Origin: Anaerolineae bacterium UTCFX2 | GTDB lineage: Bacteria; Chloroflexota; Anaerolineae; Anaerolineales; UBA4823 | Length of the DNA stretch: 59,583 nucleotides | Reading direction: 5' to 3' | Assembly (NCBI GenBank): GCA_002050125.1 | Contig: MWTA01000054.1 | Coordinates: forward strand, 1-59,583 | Shown: positions 1 to 6,925 of the stretch, one piece after another | Numbering within the stretch: the first letter of the stretch is position 1 | Layout: each line of letters begins with the position of its first letter | The notes under the pieces: generated by a model | Told to the model about the DNA's origin: nothing | The model's database searches: none | What the model saw: the letters and a program-made list of their open reading frames with translations, nothing else | Position numbers and translations under genes: made by a program

Positions 1-56
1 TTATACCAGTTTTCATACCTTGTACTTAAATCGCCGCATCGTCAAGAGGAACTGTC

Positions 57-2213
57 ATGGAGTATCGGTTTTCTGACGTAGTCTCGATCCCCAACCTTCA
101 ACAAATGCTGGTTTCTTTCTTTTCCGGCTGCGGGATAACGGCTGAAATAGTGGATTCAGGCGGTCAAGTCGTTGCGGCAGCGGGTCAGCATCTTTTCGAG
201 AAATTTCATCTTGGGGATCACCGGTCTGCCCAATTACGCTGGCAGAGCGGTGAAGAAGGCAATTTCCCAAATAACGGCGAAGGCGCAAGGCGCTGTGAAC
301 TCCTCGACGGGTTTTTCGTGTACGCCTGTGACATTCGCGTTGAAAACCAGAAAATCGCCACCCTCTATCTCGGTCCGGTTTTTCGCGCCGCGCCGAATGA
401 AGATCGTTTGCGTCTGCTGGCGCGGGAACACGGAATTGACGAAGCGCCTTTTCTACAGGCAGCCCAAGAGGCGCCAGTCGTATCGGAAGCGCAAGCTGCG
501 GGTTACATTGCACTGCTCGTTCAACTCGTCCAGCGCCTGGCAGAAAAGGGACTCAGCGAACTGCGATTGACGGCATCGATCGCAGACGCGCAGGCGCGCC
601 AGGAAAAAACCCAACAGGTTTATCACGAGTTGGAAACCCGCGTCCGCGAGAGGACCGAAGAGTTGGAGCGAGTTAACCTGGCGTTACAAGAGAGCGAGCA
701 GCGCTTCCGGGTTGCGCTGATCGACACACCGGTGGTCGTATTTCACCAGGATCCAGACCTCCGCTATTCTTGGATCTACAACCCTCAAAATTATGCCCAT
801 CAGCCCATTATCGGTAAAACGGATGCGGATCTGTTTTCCGCGGAAGATGCCCTGCGTCTGGAGGCGTTAAAAAAACGCGTCATGACAACCGGGCTGTTGA
901 CCCGTGAGGAGGTAGCGATAACGGGGGACGCCGGGACATCGTTTTACGATATGACCCTTGACGCCCTATATGACGCAAATGGCGCCGTCGCAGGGCTGAC
1001 GTGCGCCGCGACGGATATCACCGAGCGCAAGCATATCGAAGAAGAGATGCGCAAACGCTTGGCGGAGAGCGAGGGCATCCAGCGGATCGCCAAAGGCTTG
1101 TTACAGAAAATCGGCTTAGAGGAGGTGTTAGAGATCGTTTGTACCGAAGCGATGAACTTGCTCGGCGCAAAAGGCAGCGCAGTTTTGCTCCTAGACGAGG
1201 ACGGGTGGCTGAAGCTCACCCATCGCGTCGGGTCGCCCGAATATAAATTAGACCACCTACACGTGACAGGGTCTTTTGCCGGTCAGGCAGTCCAGACGGG
1301 CAGCCATGTGTGGGTAAGCCGACAGATAGATGCCCCTGACGACGCTACAGATCAGTGGCGCGGTTATCCCTGGACGCCGGGTCTGCTTTCGATGCTGTCG
1401 GTGCCTTTGAAAGTGGATCTGCAAACGATCGGGGTGTTGAATATCCTGGATAAACCGGGCGACCTCACCGAGGAAGACGTGCGGATTATCAACCTGTTTG
1501 CCGACCAGGCCGCGATCATTATTGAGCATGTGCGCTTGCAGCGCCGGGCTGAGCAGTTTGCCGTATTGGAAGAGCGCCAGCGCCTGGCGCGCGAGCTGCA
1601 TGATTCGGTGACACAGGCGCTTTACGGTGTGACCTTGTATGCAGATGCAGCCAGCCTGGCGTTCTCAAGGCAGCAATGGGAGGCGCTTGAGCGCAATTTG
1701 CAAGAGGCGCGCAACATGGCGCGCGAAGCGATGTACGACATGCGCTTATTGGTTTTCGAGCTGCGCCCATTGATGCTGGAAAAGGAAGGGGTTGCCGCAG
1801 TCCTGCGCGCCAGACTGACTGCAGTTGAAGCGCGGGCTGGGTTGAAAGCTGATCTTCTCGTCGAAGGTGAAAGGCGTTTGCCGATTGGCATCGAAGAGCA
1901 AATCTATCGGATTGTCCAAGAGGGCTTGACTAATGTGATTAAGCACGCCAAAGCCAGCGTGGTTCAAATTCGTCTGGTATTCGACGAGGAAGTTGTCCAT
2001 CTGGAAATTAAAGATGACGGGCTGGGTTTTGATCCAGAGAAGGATACCGACCAGAGTGGCGGGATGGGGCTGCAGGGTATCCAGGAAAGAGTTCAGCAAG
2101 TGGGCGGGCGCCTGGAGATCGAGAGCGCGGCTGCGAAAGGGACGCGTTTATCCGTGACGATCCCGACCCGCGCGCTGATTTCGAAAAAATCAACCGGGGA
2201 TGCAGGGAGGTAG
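57..2213 (+). CDS. PocR-PAS-GAF sensor histidine kinase (NarX/LiaS type)
   Basis: 718-residue soluble sensor kinase. An N-terminal PocR-type ligand-binding domain (about residues 8-165) is followed by a coiled coil (about 175-230), a PAS domain (about 231-340), a GAF domain (about 360-505), a HisKA_3 dimerisation domain and a HATPase_c domain. The phosphoacceptor is His515 in ARELHDSVTQALYG, and ATP-lid glycines appear in DDGLGFD and GGMGLQGI. No membrane segment is visible, so it should sense a cytoplasmic signal. The ATG follows a good AGAGGAA ribosome site. Its stop lies 5 bases before the response-regulator gene, so the two form a cognate pair. PocR domains are known to bind small molecules, but the ligand here is unknown. 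The downstream redox and NO genes suggest a stress signal (inference). Confidence 0.93.
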   Translation: MEYRFSDVVSIPNLQQMLVSFFSGCGITAEIVDSGGQVVAAAGQHLFEKFHLGDHRSAQLRWQSGEEGNFPNNGEGARRCELLDGFFVYACDIRVENQKIATLYLGPVFRAAPNEDRLRLLAREHGIDEAPFLQAAQEAPVVSEAQAAGYIALLVQLVQRLAEKGLSELRLTASIADAQARQEKTQQVYHELETRVRERTEELERVNLALQESEQRFRVALIDTPVVVFHQDPDLRYSWIYNPQNYAHQPIIGKTDADLFSAEDALRLEALKKRVMTTGLLTREEVAITGDAGTSFYDMTLDALYDANGAVAGLTCAATDITERKHIEEEMRKRLAESEGIQRIAKGLLQKIGLEEVLEIVCTEAMNLLGAKGSAVLLLDEDGWLKLTHRVGSPEYKLDHLHVTGSFAGQAVQTGSHVWVSRQIDAPDDATDQWRGYPWTPGLLSMLSVPLKVDLQTIGVLNILDKPGDLTEEDVRIINLFADQAAIIIEHVRLQRRAEQFAVLEERQRLARELHDSVTQALYGVTLYADAASLAFSRQQWEALERNLQEARNMAREAMYDMRLLVFELRPLMLEKEGVAAVLRARLTAVEARAGLKADLLVEGERRLPIGIEEQIYRIVQEGLTNVIKHAKASVVQIRLVFDEEVVHLEIKDDGLGFDPEKDTDQSGGMGLQGIQERVQQVGGRLEIESAAAKGTRLSVTIPTRALISKKSTGDAGR

Positions 2214-2218
2214 CCGAT

Positions 2219-2899
2219 ATGGGAAAAGGAGCGATCAAGCTTTTGGTGGTCGATGATCAAAGCATCGTCCGGAAAGGCATCTGCGCGCTGCTGGAACAGG
2301 TCGATGACATCGATGTGGTGGGAGAAGCCTCGAACGGCATAGAAGCGATTGCCCAGGCTAAAACGCTTCACCCTGATGTGATCTTAATGGACCTGGTGAT
2401 GCCCAAGATGGATGGCATCACCGCGATCCAGCAGATCCTGGCGCATCAGCCACGCATGCGCATCATGGCTCTAACGAGTTTTGTTGCCGAAGACAAAGTC
2501 CTCCCAGCCATCAAAGCCGGCGCGCTGGGTTATCTGCTCAAAGACTCCGAACCCGAAGAGCTCATTATGGCGATTCGCAAGGTGAGCCGCGGGGAACCGT
2601 CGTTGCACCCGACTGTGGCTAAAATGATGCTCGAAGAATTGAGCCAGCCGGTCAAGCAGCCGCTGACGCCCGATCCGTTGACCGAGCGCGAAGTGGATGT
2701 GGTGCGTTTGGTGGCGCAAGGGCTCAGCAACCGCCAGATCGCCGACCAGCTCGTCATTGGAGAAGCCACCGTTCGCACGCATGTGGGCAATATCCTCAAT
2801 AAGCTGCATCTGGCAAATCGCGTCCAAGCCACACTCTATGCGCTGCGCGAGGGGTTGACCTCACTGGACGACCAGAATCGTCCCGACAACCAGGAATAG
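2219..2899 (+). CDS. NarL/FixJ-family response regulator
   Basis: 226 residues. An N-terminal receiver domain has the acidic pair in VVDDQ, the phosphoacceptor Asp in LMDLVMPKMDG, Thr in ALTSF and Lys in LLKDSEP. A C-terminal LuxR/GerE helix-turn-helix contains LTEREVDVVRLVAQG and SNRQIADQLVIGEATVRTHV. The protein is the partner of the kinase immediately upstream and probably acts as a DNA-binding activator once phosphorylated. The target promoters cannot be read from the sequence. The neighbouring stress genes are the natural candidates (inference). Confidence 0.95.
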   Translation: MGKGAIKLLVVDDQSIVRKGICALLEQVDDIDVVGEASNGIEAIAQAKTLHPDVILMDLVMPKMDGITAIQQILAHQPRMRIMALTSFVAEDKVLPAIKAGALGYLLKDSEPEELIMAIRKVSRGEPSLHPTVAKMMLEELSQPVKQPLTPDPLTEREVDVVRLVAQGLSNRQIADQLVIGEATVRTHVGNILNKLHLANRVQATLYALREGLTSLDDQNRPDNQE

Positions 2900-3066
2900 C
2901 CATGTGAATTTAAGCTGAGATGATAGCGCGGATCAGAGGGGCGATTGTAAATATCCGCAAAAATACGGATGCGAAAATCCACATCCCTCGGATGACGAAT
3001 GCTGCCGGGCGGGGTATTCTCTATACTGGAGATAAGAGCTGCACGTATCTGGTGTAAGGGATTGAA

Positions 3067-3456
3067 GTGAACGCGGGCAATACTAAGACCGTATTGATTT
3101 GTGATAATGAAGCCAGGGTGCGCCAGGCGCTCAAAGCCCTGCTGCTCGCCCGCGAAGTTCCTGGAGAGAAGAGCGCGTCGCCGGCAATTCAGGTAGTTGG
3201 AGAGGCGTGTCACGGCTCTGACGCCGTCCGGATGGTGGAGCTTCTCCAGCCGGAGGTGGTTCTCATGGACGCCAGTATGCCGGGGATTAGCGGGATTGAA
3301 GCAGCGCGGTTGATCAAACGCAAGTGGCCGAATGTGAGAATTGTGATGCTCACGATGTATCCTGACACACGCACGGAGGCAGCAGATGCAGGGGTGGACG
3401 CTTTCCTGCTCAAAGGGTGTCTGGCTGAGACGCTGTTCGACGCCATCTTGACCTGA
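3067..3456 (+). CDS. stand-alone receiver-domain protein
   Basis: 129-residue receiver domain without an output domain. It has the phosphoacceptor Asp in LMDASMPG, Thr in MLTMYP and the conserved Lys in LLKGC. The first acidic site reads CDNE instead of the usual DD. The start is GTG, because the TTG just upstream runs straight into a stop. A disordered insert (about residues 36-44, GEKSASP) separates helix 1 from strand 2. It lies 167 bases after the NarL-type regulator. It could modulate phosphate flow from the kinase or act through protein contacts. It resembles the N-terminal half of NarL regulators, so a lost LuxR domain is possible, though no HTH remnant is visible downstream. Confidence 0.85.
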   Translation: MNAGNTKTVLICDNEARVRQALKALLLAREVPGEKSASPAIQVVGEACHGSDAVRMVELLQPEVVLMDASMPGISGIEAARLIKRKWPNVRIVMLTMYPDTRTEAADAGVDAFLLKGCLAETLFDAILT

Positions 3457-3582
3457 ATCCCCGGGCAATGTCCACAAGAAGGAGAGCACGATCACAGGGA
3501 AGAGACTGCAGTCGACGAAGTAGCTGCCATAAGGCAGTAAGCCCAAATCGGATCAGAAAGATCGAATCACAGAGATAAGGAT

Positions 3583-4782
3583 ATGGTCATGAAACATTAT
3601 AAATATTTGATTGTTGGCGGCGGGCTGACGGGCGACGCAGCCGTCCGCGGAATTCGCGAACTGGACTCGGAAGGTTCTATTGGCATGTTCAGCCGGGAGC
3701 TTGACCCGCCCTATATGCGACCTAACCTCTCCAAGGGATTGTGGAAAGGTCGCCCAGTCGAAAAGATCTGGCGCAACACCCAGAATATGAACGTGGAATT
3801 GCACCTGGATAGCAAGATTGTCGAGCTCGACCCAGCCAGCAAAACCGTCCGTGGTGGACAGGGGAACGCGTACACATACGACAAATTGCTCCTGGCAACC
3901 GGGGGGGCGCCGATCCGGCTGCCTTTTGGGGGCAGCGATATCATTTATTATCGAAGTTTCCAGGATTACCTGCGTTTGCACAAATTGAGTGAAGAAAAAG
4001 AACGGTTTCTGGTGATCGGCGGCGGCTTCATCGGGTCCGAGATCGCCGCGGCGCTGACGATGGCGGGTAAGAAAGTCGTTATGGTCTTCCTCGAGGATGC
4101 TATCGGCGCGAATATTTTCCCCAGCGATTTATCCCATTTTCTGAACGACTTTTATCGCCAAAAGGGCGTGGAGGTGGCGCCCGGAGACGCCGTCGCCAGC
4201 CTTGAAAAAACGGGGGAAAGCTTCTCAGTGCGCACTCGAGAAGGGCGCTCCTATGAGGTGGACGGCGTGGTGGCTGGAATTGGGATCCGACCGAACATTG
4301 AGCTTGCCCAGCAAGCCGGTTTGCAGCTAGACAATGGGATTGTTGTCGACGACCAGTTGCGAACCTCAGCTCCCGATGTTTATGCTGCCGGCGATGTGGC
4401 GAATTTCTTTCATTCCACGTTAGGGCGGCGCGTGCGCGTGGAGCATGAAGACAACGCCATCCAGATGGGCAAACTGGCGGGTCGCAATATGGCTGGCGCG
4501 ACCGATACGTATACCCATGTCCCAATGTTTTACTCCGACCTGTTCGAGCTTGGCTTTGAGGCGGTCGGAGAGTTGAGCAGCAAGCTGAAGACGGTGGCGG
4601 ACTGGCAGGAACCGTTCAAAGAGGGCGTTGTGTATTACCTGGATGGAAACCGGGTGCGCGGCGTTTTGTTGTGGAATGTTTGGGACACCGTGCCAGCCGC
4701 CCGCGCGCTGCTCGCCGAACCCGGTCCATTTGAACCGGCTGAGCTTAATCGCAGCTTATTGCAAGAAAGGAAAGAGGGATGA
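3583..4782 (+). CDS. NAD(P)/FAD-dependent oxidoreductase (ferredoxin/rubredoxin reductase-like)
   Basis: 399-residue pyridine nucleotide-disulfide oxidoreductase fold. The N-terminal FAD-binding Rossmann motif is VGGGLTG (residues about 10-16), the NAD(P) motif is VIGGGFIGSE near residue 145, and the second FAD motif is DVYAAGDVANF near 270. The C-terminal domain resembles the reductase_C domain of AIF and ring-hydroxylating-dioxygenase ferredoxin reductases. No redox CxxC is present, so it should pass electrons to a separate acceptor such as rubredoxin, flavorubredoxin or ferredoxin. None is encoded in the window. It overlaps the next gene by 4 bases (ATGA), which suggests coupled translation. 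Confidence 0.9.
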   Translation: MVMKHYKYLIVGGGLTGDAAVRGIRELDSEGSIGMFSRELDPPYMRPNLSKGLWKGRPVEKIWRNTQNMNVELHLDSKIVELDPASKTVRGGQGNAYTYDKLLLATGGAPIRLPFGGSDIIYYRSFQDYLRLHKLSEEKERFLVIGGGFIGSEIAAALTMAGKKVVMVFLEDAIGANIFPSDLSHFLNDFYRQKGVEVAPGDAVASLEKTGESFSVRTREGRSYEVDGVVAGIGIRPNIELAQQAGLQLDNGIVVDDQLRTSAPDVYAAGDVANFFHSTLGRRVRVEHEDNAIQMGKLAGRNMAGATDTYTHVPMFYSDLFELGFEAVGELSSKLKTVADWQEPFKEGVVYYLDGNRVRGVLLWNVWDTVPAARALLAEPGPFEPAELNRSLLQERKEG

Positions 4783-5105
4783 AGTTCATAAATCTTTTAG
4801 AAGACTGGCAGTTCAACCCGAAGGGACCTCACGCCGAACCCTTGCACGTCGACCGGAACGGCAGGGCAATCCTGTTCTGCTTGAATCCGGGGCAGTCGAT
4901 CCGTGAGCACAACGTGCCCAGCTCGCCCTTCTACATCGTCATCCTCAGCGGTCGAGGTGTATTCGCGGGCAGCGACGGCGAAGAAAAGACGTTCGGTCCA
5001 AATACGCTGTTGGTGTTCGATCCCGCTGAACAGCATTTCATTCGCGCCCTGGACGAGCTGGTCTTTGTGGGCTTTTTGCATGGCGCGCCTGGCGCGCAGA
5101 CATAA
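4779..5105 (+). CDS. cupin-domain protein
   Basis: 108-residue single-domain cupin. The beta-barrel motif region includes IREHNVPSSPFYIVILSGRG and a second part around LLVFDPAEQHFIRA, with His residues at the usual metal-ligand positions. Its start codon overlaps the stop of the preceding reductase, so it is in the same transcript. Substrate and activity are not evident. Small cupins of this kind are often metal-binding stress or regulatory proteins. Confidence 0.85.
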   Translation: MKFINLLEDWQFNPKGPHAEPLHVDRNGRAILFCLNPGQSIREHNVPSSPFYIVILSGRGVFAGSDGEEKTFGPNTLLVFDPAEQHFIRALDELVFVGFLHGAPGAQT

Positions 5106-5182
5106 TCATGGATACTGTGCTGATCTTGCGCAGTTCCCGATAATCACACATCTTCCATATCTTGGATTGTAAGGAGAGAAAA

Positions 5183-5599
5183 ATGGCAGTTCGCGAATCA
5201 TCCGCATTTTGGAAAGGCAATTTACCAGAAGGCGCAGGCAGCATGCGCCTGGGTTCTGGAGCATACGAGGGTTCTTACAGCTACGCCTCGCGGTTCGAAG
5301 AAGCTCCCGGAACCAATCCGGAAGAGCTGATCGGCGCGGCGCACGCAGGGTGTTTCTCGATGTATCTCGCGGCGATCCTGTCCAAAGCCGGTCACGTCCC
5401 GACGCGCATCGACACCACCGCCAAAGTGCACCTCGGGGAAGGTCCCAAGATTAAATTGATCGAGCTTTCCACCGTGGGTGACGTTCCCGGTATCGATGAG
5501 GAGACCTTCAAGCAGTTCGCCGAACAGGCGAAAACGGGCTGCCCCGTTTCACAAGCCCTATCGGCTGTCGAGATGAGTCTGACAGCCCGCCTCGCTTGA
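5183..5599 (+). CDS. OsmC/Ohr-family peroxiredoxin
   Basis: 138 residues from the ATG at 5183, which follows a strong AAGGAGAG site. A TTG 21 bases upstream also opens the frame but would place the ribosome site inside the gene. The family's two redox cysteines appear in AHAGCFSMYLAAIL and KTGCPVSQAL. OsmC/Ohr proteins reduce organic hydroperoxides with these thiols, usually recycled by lipoyl proteins. A Glu residue in NPEELIGAAHAG fits the family. Placement between the reductase/cupin pair and the DsbA-like gene supports an oxidative-stress function. Confidence 0.93.
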   Translation: MAVRESSAFWKGNLPEGAGSMRLGSGAYEGSYSYASRFEEAPGTNPEELIGAAHAGCFSMYLAAILSKAGHVPTRIDTTAKVHLGEGPKIKLIELSTVGDVPGIDEETFKQFAEQAKTGCPVSQALSAVEMSLTARLA

Positions 5600-5613
5600 G
5601 ATGAGCAAAGATA

Positions 5614-6297
5614 ATGACGGGCGAGAACATCCCTGAATTATGGGAGTGGGCTGAGTATTATTGACCCTGGTGTTACGTTGCAGCCGTGCGCTTGCACAAG
5701 GTTATGCCCGAATACCAGGGACGGGTCCGGCTGCGGGTGCGCGCCTTCCCCTTAGAGATCTACGGAGGAGGCCCGCCCGATCGAAACGAGCTGGAACTGG
5801 AAATCTGGCTGGCTGCCATACAGGAACCCGAAGCAGCCTTCAAACCGTTCAAAGAGGAGTGGCTCACCACCACCTTGCCAGCTTTTGAAGGCGCGTGGTG
5901 CGCCTTTCAGCAAGGCGAGGCGTTCGGTTATGAATTTGATCTGCGCATCCGCAGGGCTTTTTTCTACGAAAGCCGCAACATCGGACGCCCAGAGGTCATC
6001 TTAGAGCTTGCCCGCGAAGCGGACCTGGATCTGGATCGTTTCACCCGAATGTTCAACAGCGGTGAAGCGCGCAAAGCGGTCCTCGAGGAAGGGCGGCTGG
6101 GTAAAGAGGTTTATAAAGTCCGCGGCACCCCCACGGTGATGCTGGCGGACGGAAAGAAGCTGCGTCACCCACTGGCTTATCCAAACATGGAAAATGGAAA
6201 GATCGTGGCGGTGAGCAAGCTGCCCTGTTGCGGCGAAGGCTGCTACCAAGCCACGCGCGACCTGTTCGAACAAGCTTTACAACACACAAAGGAGTAA
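5614..6297 (+). CDS. DsbA/FrnE-family thiol oxidoreductase, probable selenoprotein (UPWC active site)
   Basis: Read from ATG 5614 to 6297 this is a 227-residue DsbA-family protein with one in-frame TGA at 5662-5664 (codon 17). The residues around it read WAEYY-U-PWCYVAAVRLHK, so the TGA takes the place of the first Cys of the family's CPWC motif, with Cys at codon 20. The cis-Pro loop GTPTVM is present (Pro173), and the C-terminus carries LPCCGEGCY. A conventional call would start at GTG 5686 and lose the active site, which makes no biological sense. A hairpin follows the TGA (see the separate entry). The ATG at 5614 is the first start after an in-frame stop; its ribosome site is weak. It sits 14 bases after the OsmC gene and 4 bases before the hemerythrin gene. 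A Cys-to-stop mutation or a sequencing error is the alternative. Confidence 0.8.
5662..5720 (+). promoter_or_regulatory. candidate bacterial SECIS hairpin after in-frame TGA
   Basis: Immediately after the TGA (5662-5664), CCCTGGT (5665-5671) is perfectly complementary to ACCAGGG (5714-5720). An inner stem GTGC (5686-5689) / GCAC (5694-5697) closes a GCTT tetraloop, with further GCA/TGC and CC/GG pairs between the two stems. The apical loop starts with G about 25 bases after the TGA. This fits the general description of bacterial SECIS elements, where SelB binds a loop with an early G placed roughly 16-37 bases downstream of UGA. The fold was judged by eye. Confidence 0.65.
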
Positions 6298-6301
6298 CAC
6301 G

Positions 6302-6754
6302 ATGGAATTCAAAGTCCCCCATGCGCTGAAAGTCGAACACGATCAGTTGCATCACGATCTCACTCTAGCCATTGAATCCGGAGGGCAGACCGGAACCGCA
6401 GCCCAAGTAGTGGCTGACGCCCTCCATGCGCACTTCGATGGCGAAGAAAAATACGCCCTCCAACCCCTGGGTCTGCTGCCCGCCATCGCGGAGGGTAAAA
6501 TTACCCCCGAAATGGCGCAAGTGCTCGAGTTGACCGACACGCTGAAGGCAGAAATGCCCCGCATGTTGGAAGAACACCAGGTCATCGTGGATGCGTTGAA
6601 GCAACTGATCGCTGCCGCCAAGCAGGAAGGGAAGCTGCAGCACGCCGATTTCGCCGAAAAGCTGATGCTGCACGCTCAAAGTGAAGAAGAGGTCGCCTAT
6701 CCTGCAGCGCTCGTGATGGGAGAGTATCTGAAGCTAAAACTCGGTCGGGCTTGA
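6302..6754 (+). CDS. hemerythrin HHE-domain protein
   Basis: 150 residues. The four-helix pattern carries likely diiron ligands in VEHDQLHHDL, HAHFDGEEKYAL, LEEHQVIVDAL and LHAQSEEEVAYPA. HHE proteins bind a non-haem diiron centre and are linked to O2 or NO binding and to repair of iron-sulfur damage. The gene starts 4 bases after the DsbA-like selenoprotein with an AAGGAG site and precedes the NO reductase. That neighbourhood favours a nitrosative-stress function (inference). Confidence 0.9.
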   Translation: MEFKVPHALKVEHDQLHHDLTLAIESGGQTGTAAQVVADALHAHFDGEEKYALQPLGLLPAIAEGKITPEMAQVLELTDTLKAEMPRMLEEHQVIVDALKQLIAAAKQEGKLQHADFAEKLMLHAQSEEEVAYPAALVMGEYLKLKLGRA

Positions 6755-6808
6755 ACGCCTGACCGGGCAAATAAATTAGCGCATTAATCAATGCCTCAGG
6801 GGGATTCA

Positions 6809-6839
6809 TTGCGCTGTTACGGCGGTTAGGCTATATAAT
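6809..6839 (+). promoter_or_regulatory. possible sigma70-type promoter upstream of NO reductase
   Basis: A perfect TATAAT lies at 6834-6839, with a partial -35 TTGCGC at 6809-6814 and a 19-base spacer, which is longer than ideal. The 171-base gap before the NO reductase gene allows for its own regulated promoter. No recognisable NsrR or DNR site was found by eye. Confidence 0.4.
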
Positions 6840-6925
6840 TTGGGTATGCTGGGCGCTTGCGCCGCTGAGAAGCGAAGCTTATCGGCGCGCGAATTGGTTC
6901 AACTGTAAGAAAACCCGAGGGAAAA

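Noticed and set aside
5686..6297. DsbA-like gene starting at GTG 5686
   Set aside because: This start loses the PWC active-site motif and has no ribosome site; the frame is continuous upstream through the TGA to ATG 5614.
6742..6765. Hairpin CGGTC/GACCG after the hemerythrin gene as a terminator
   Set aside because: The stem overlaps the stop codon and lacks a T run, so it is not called as a terminator.
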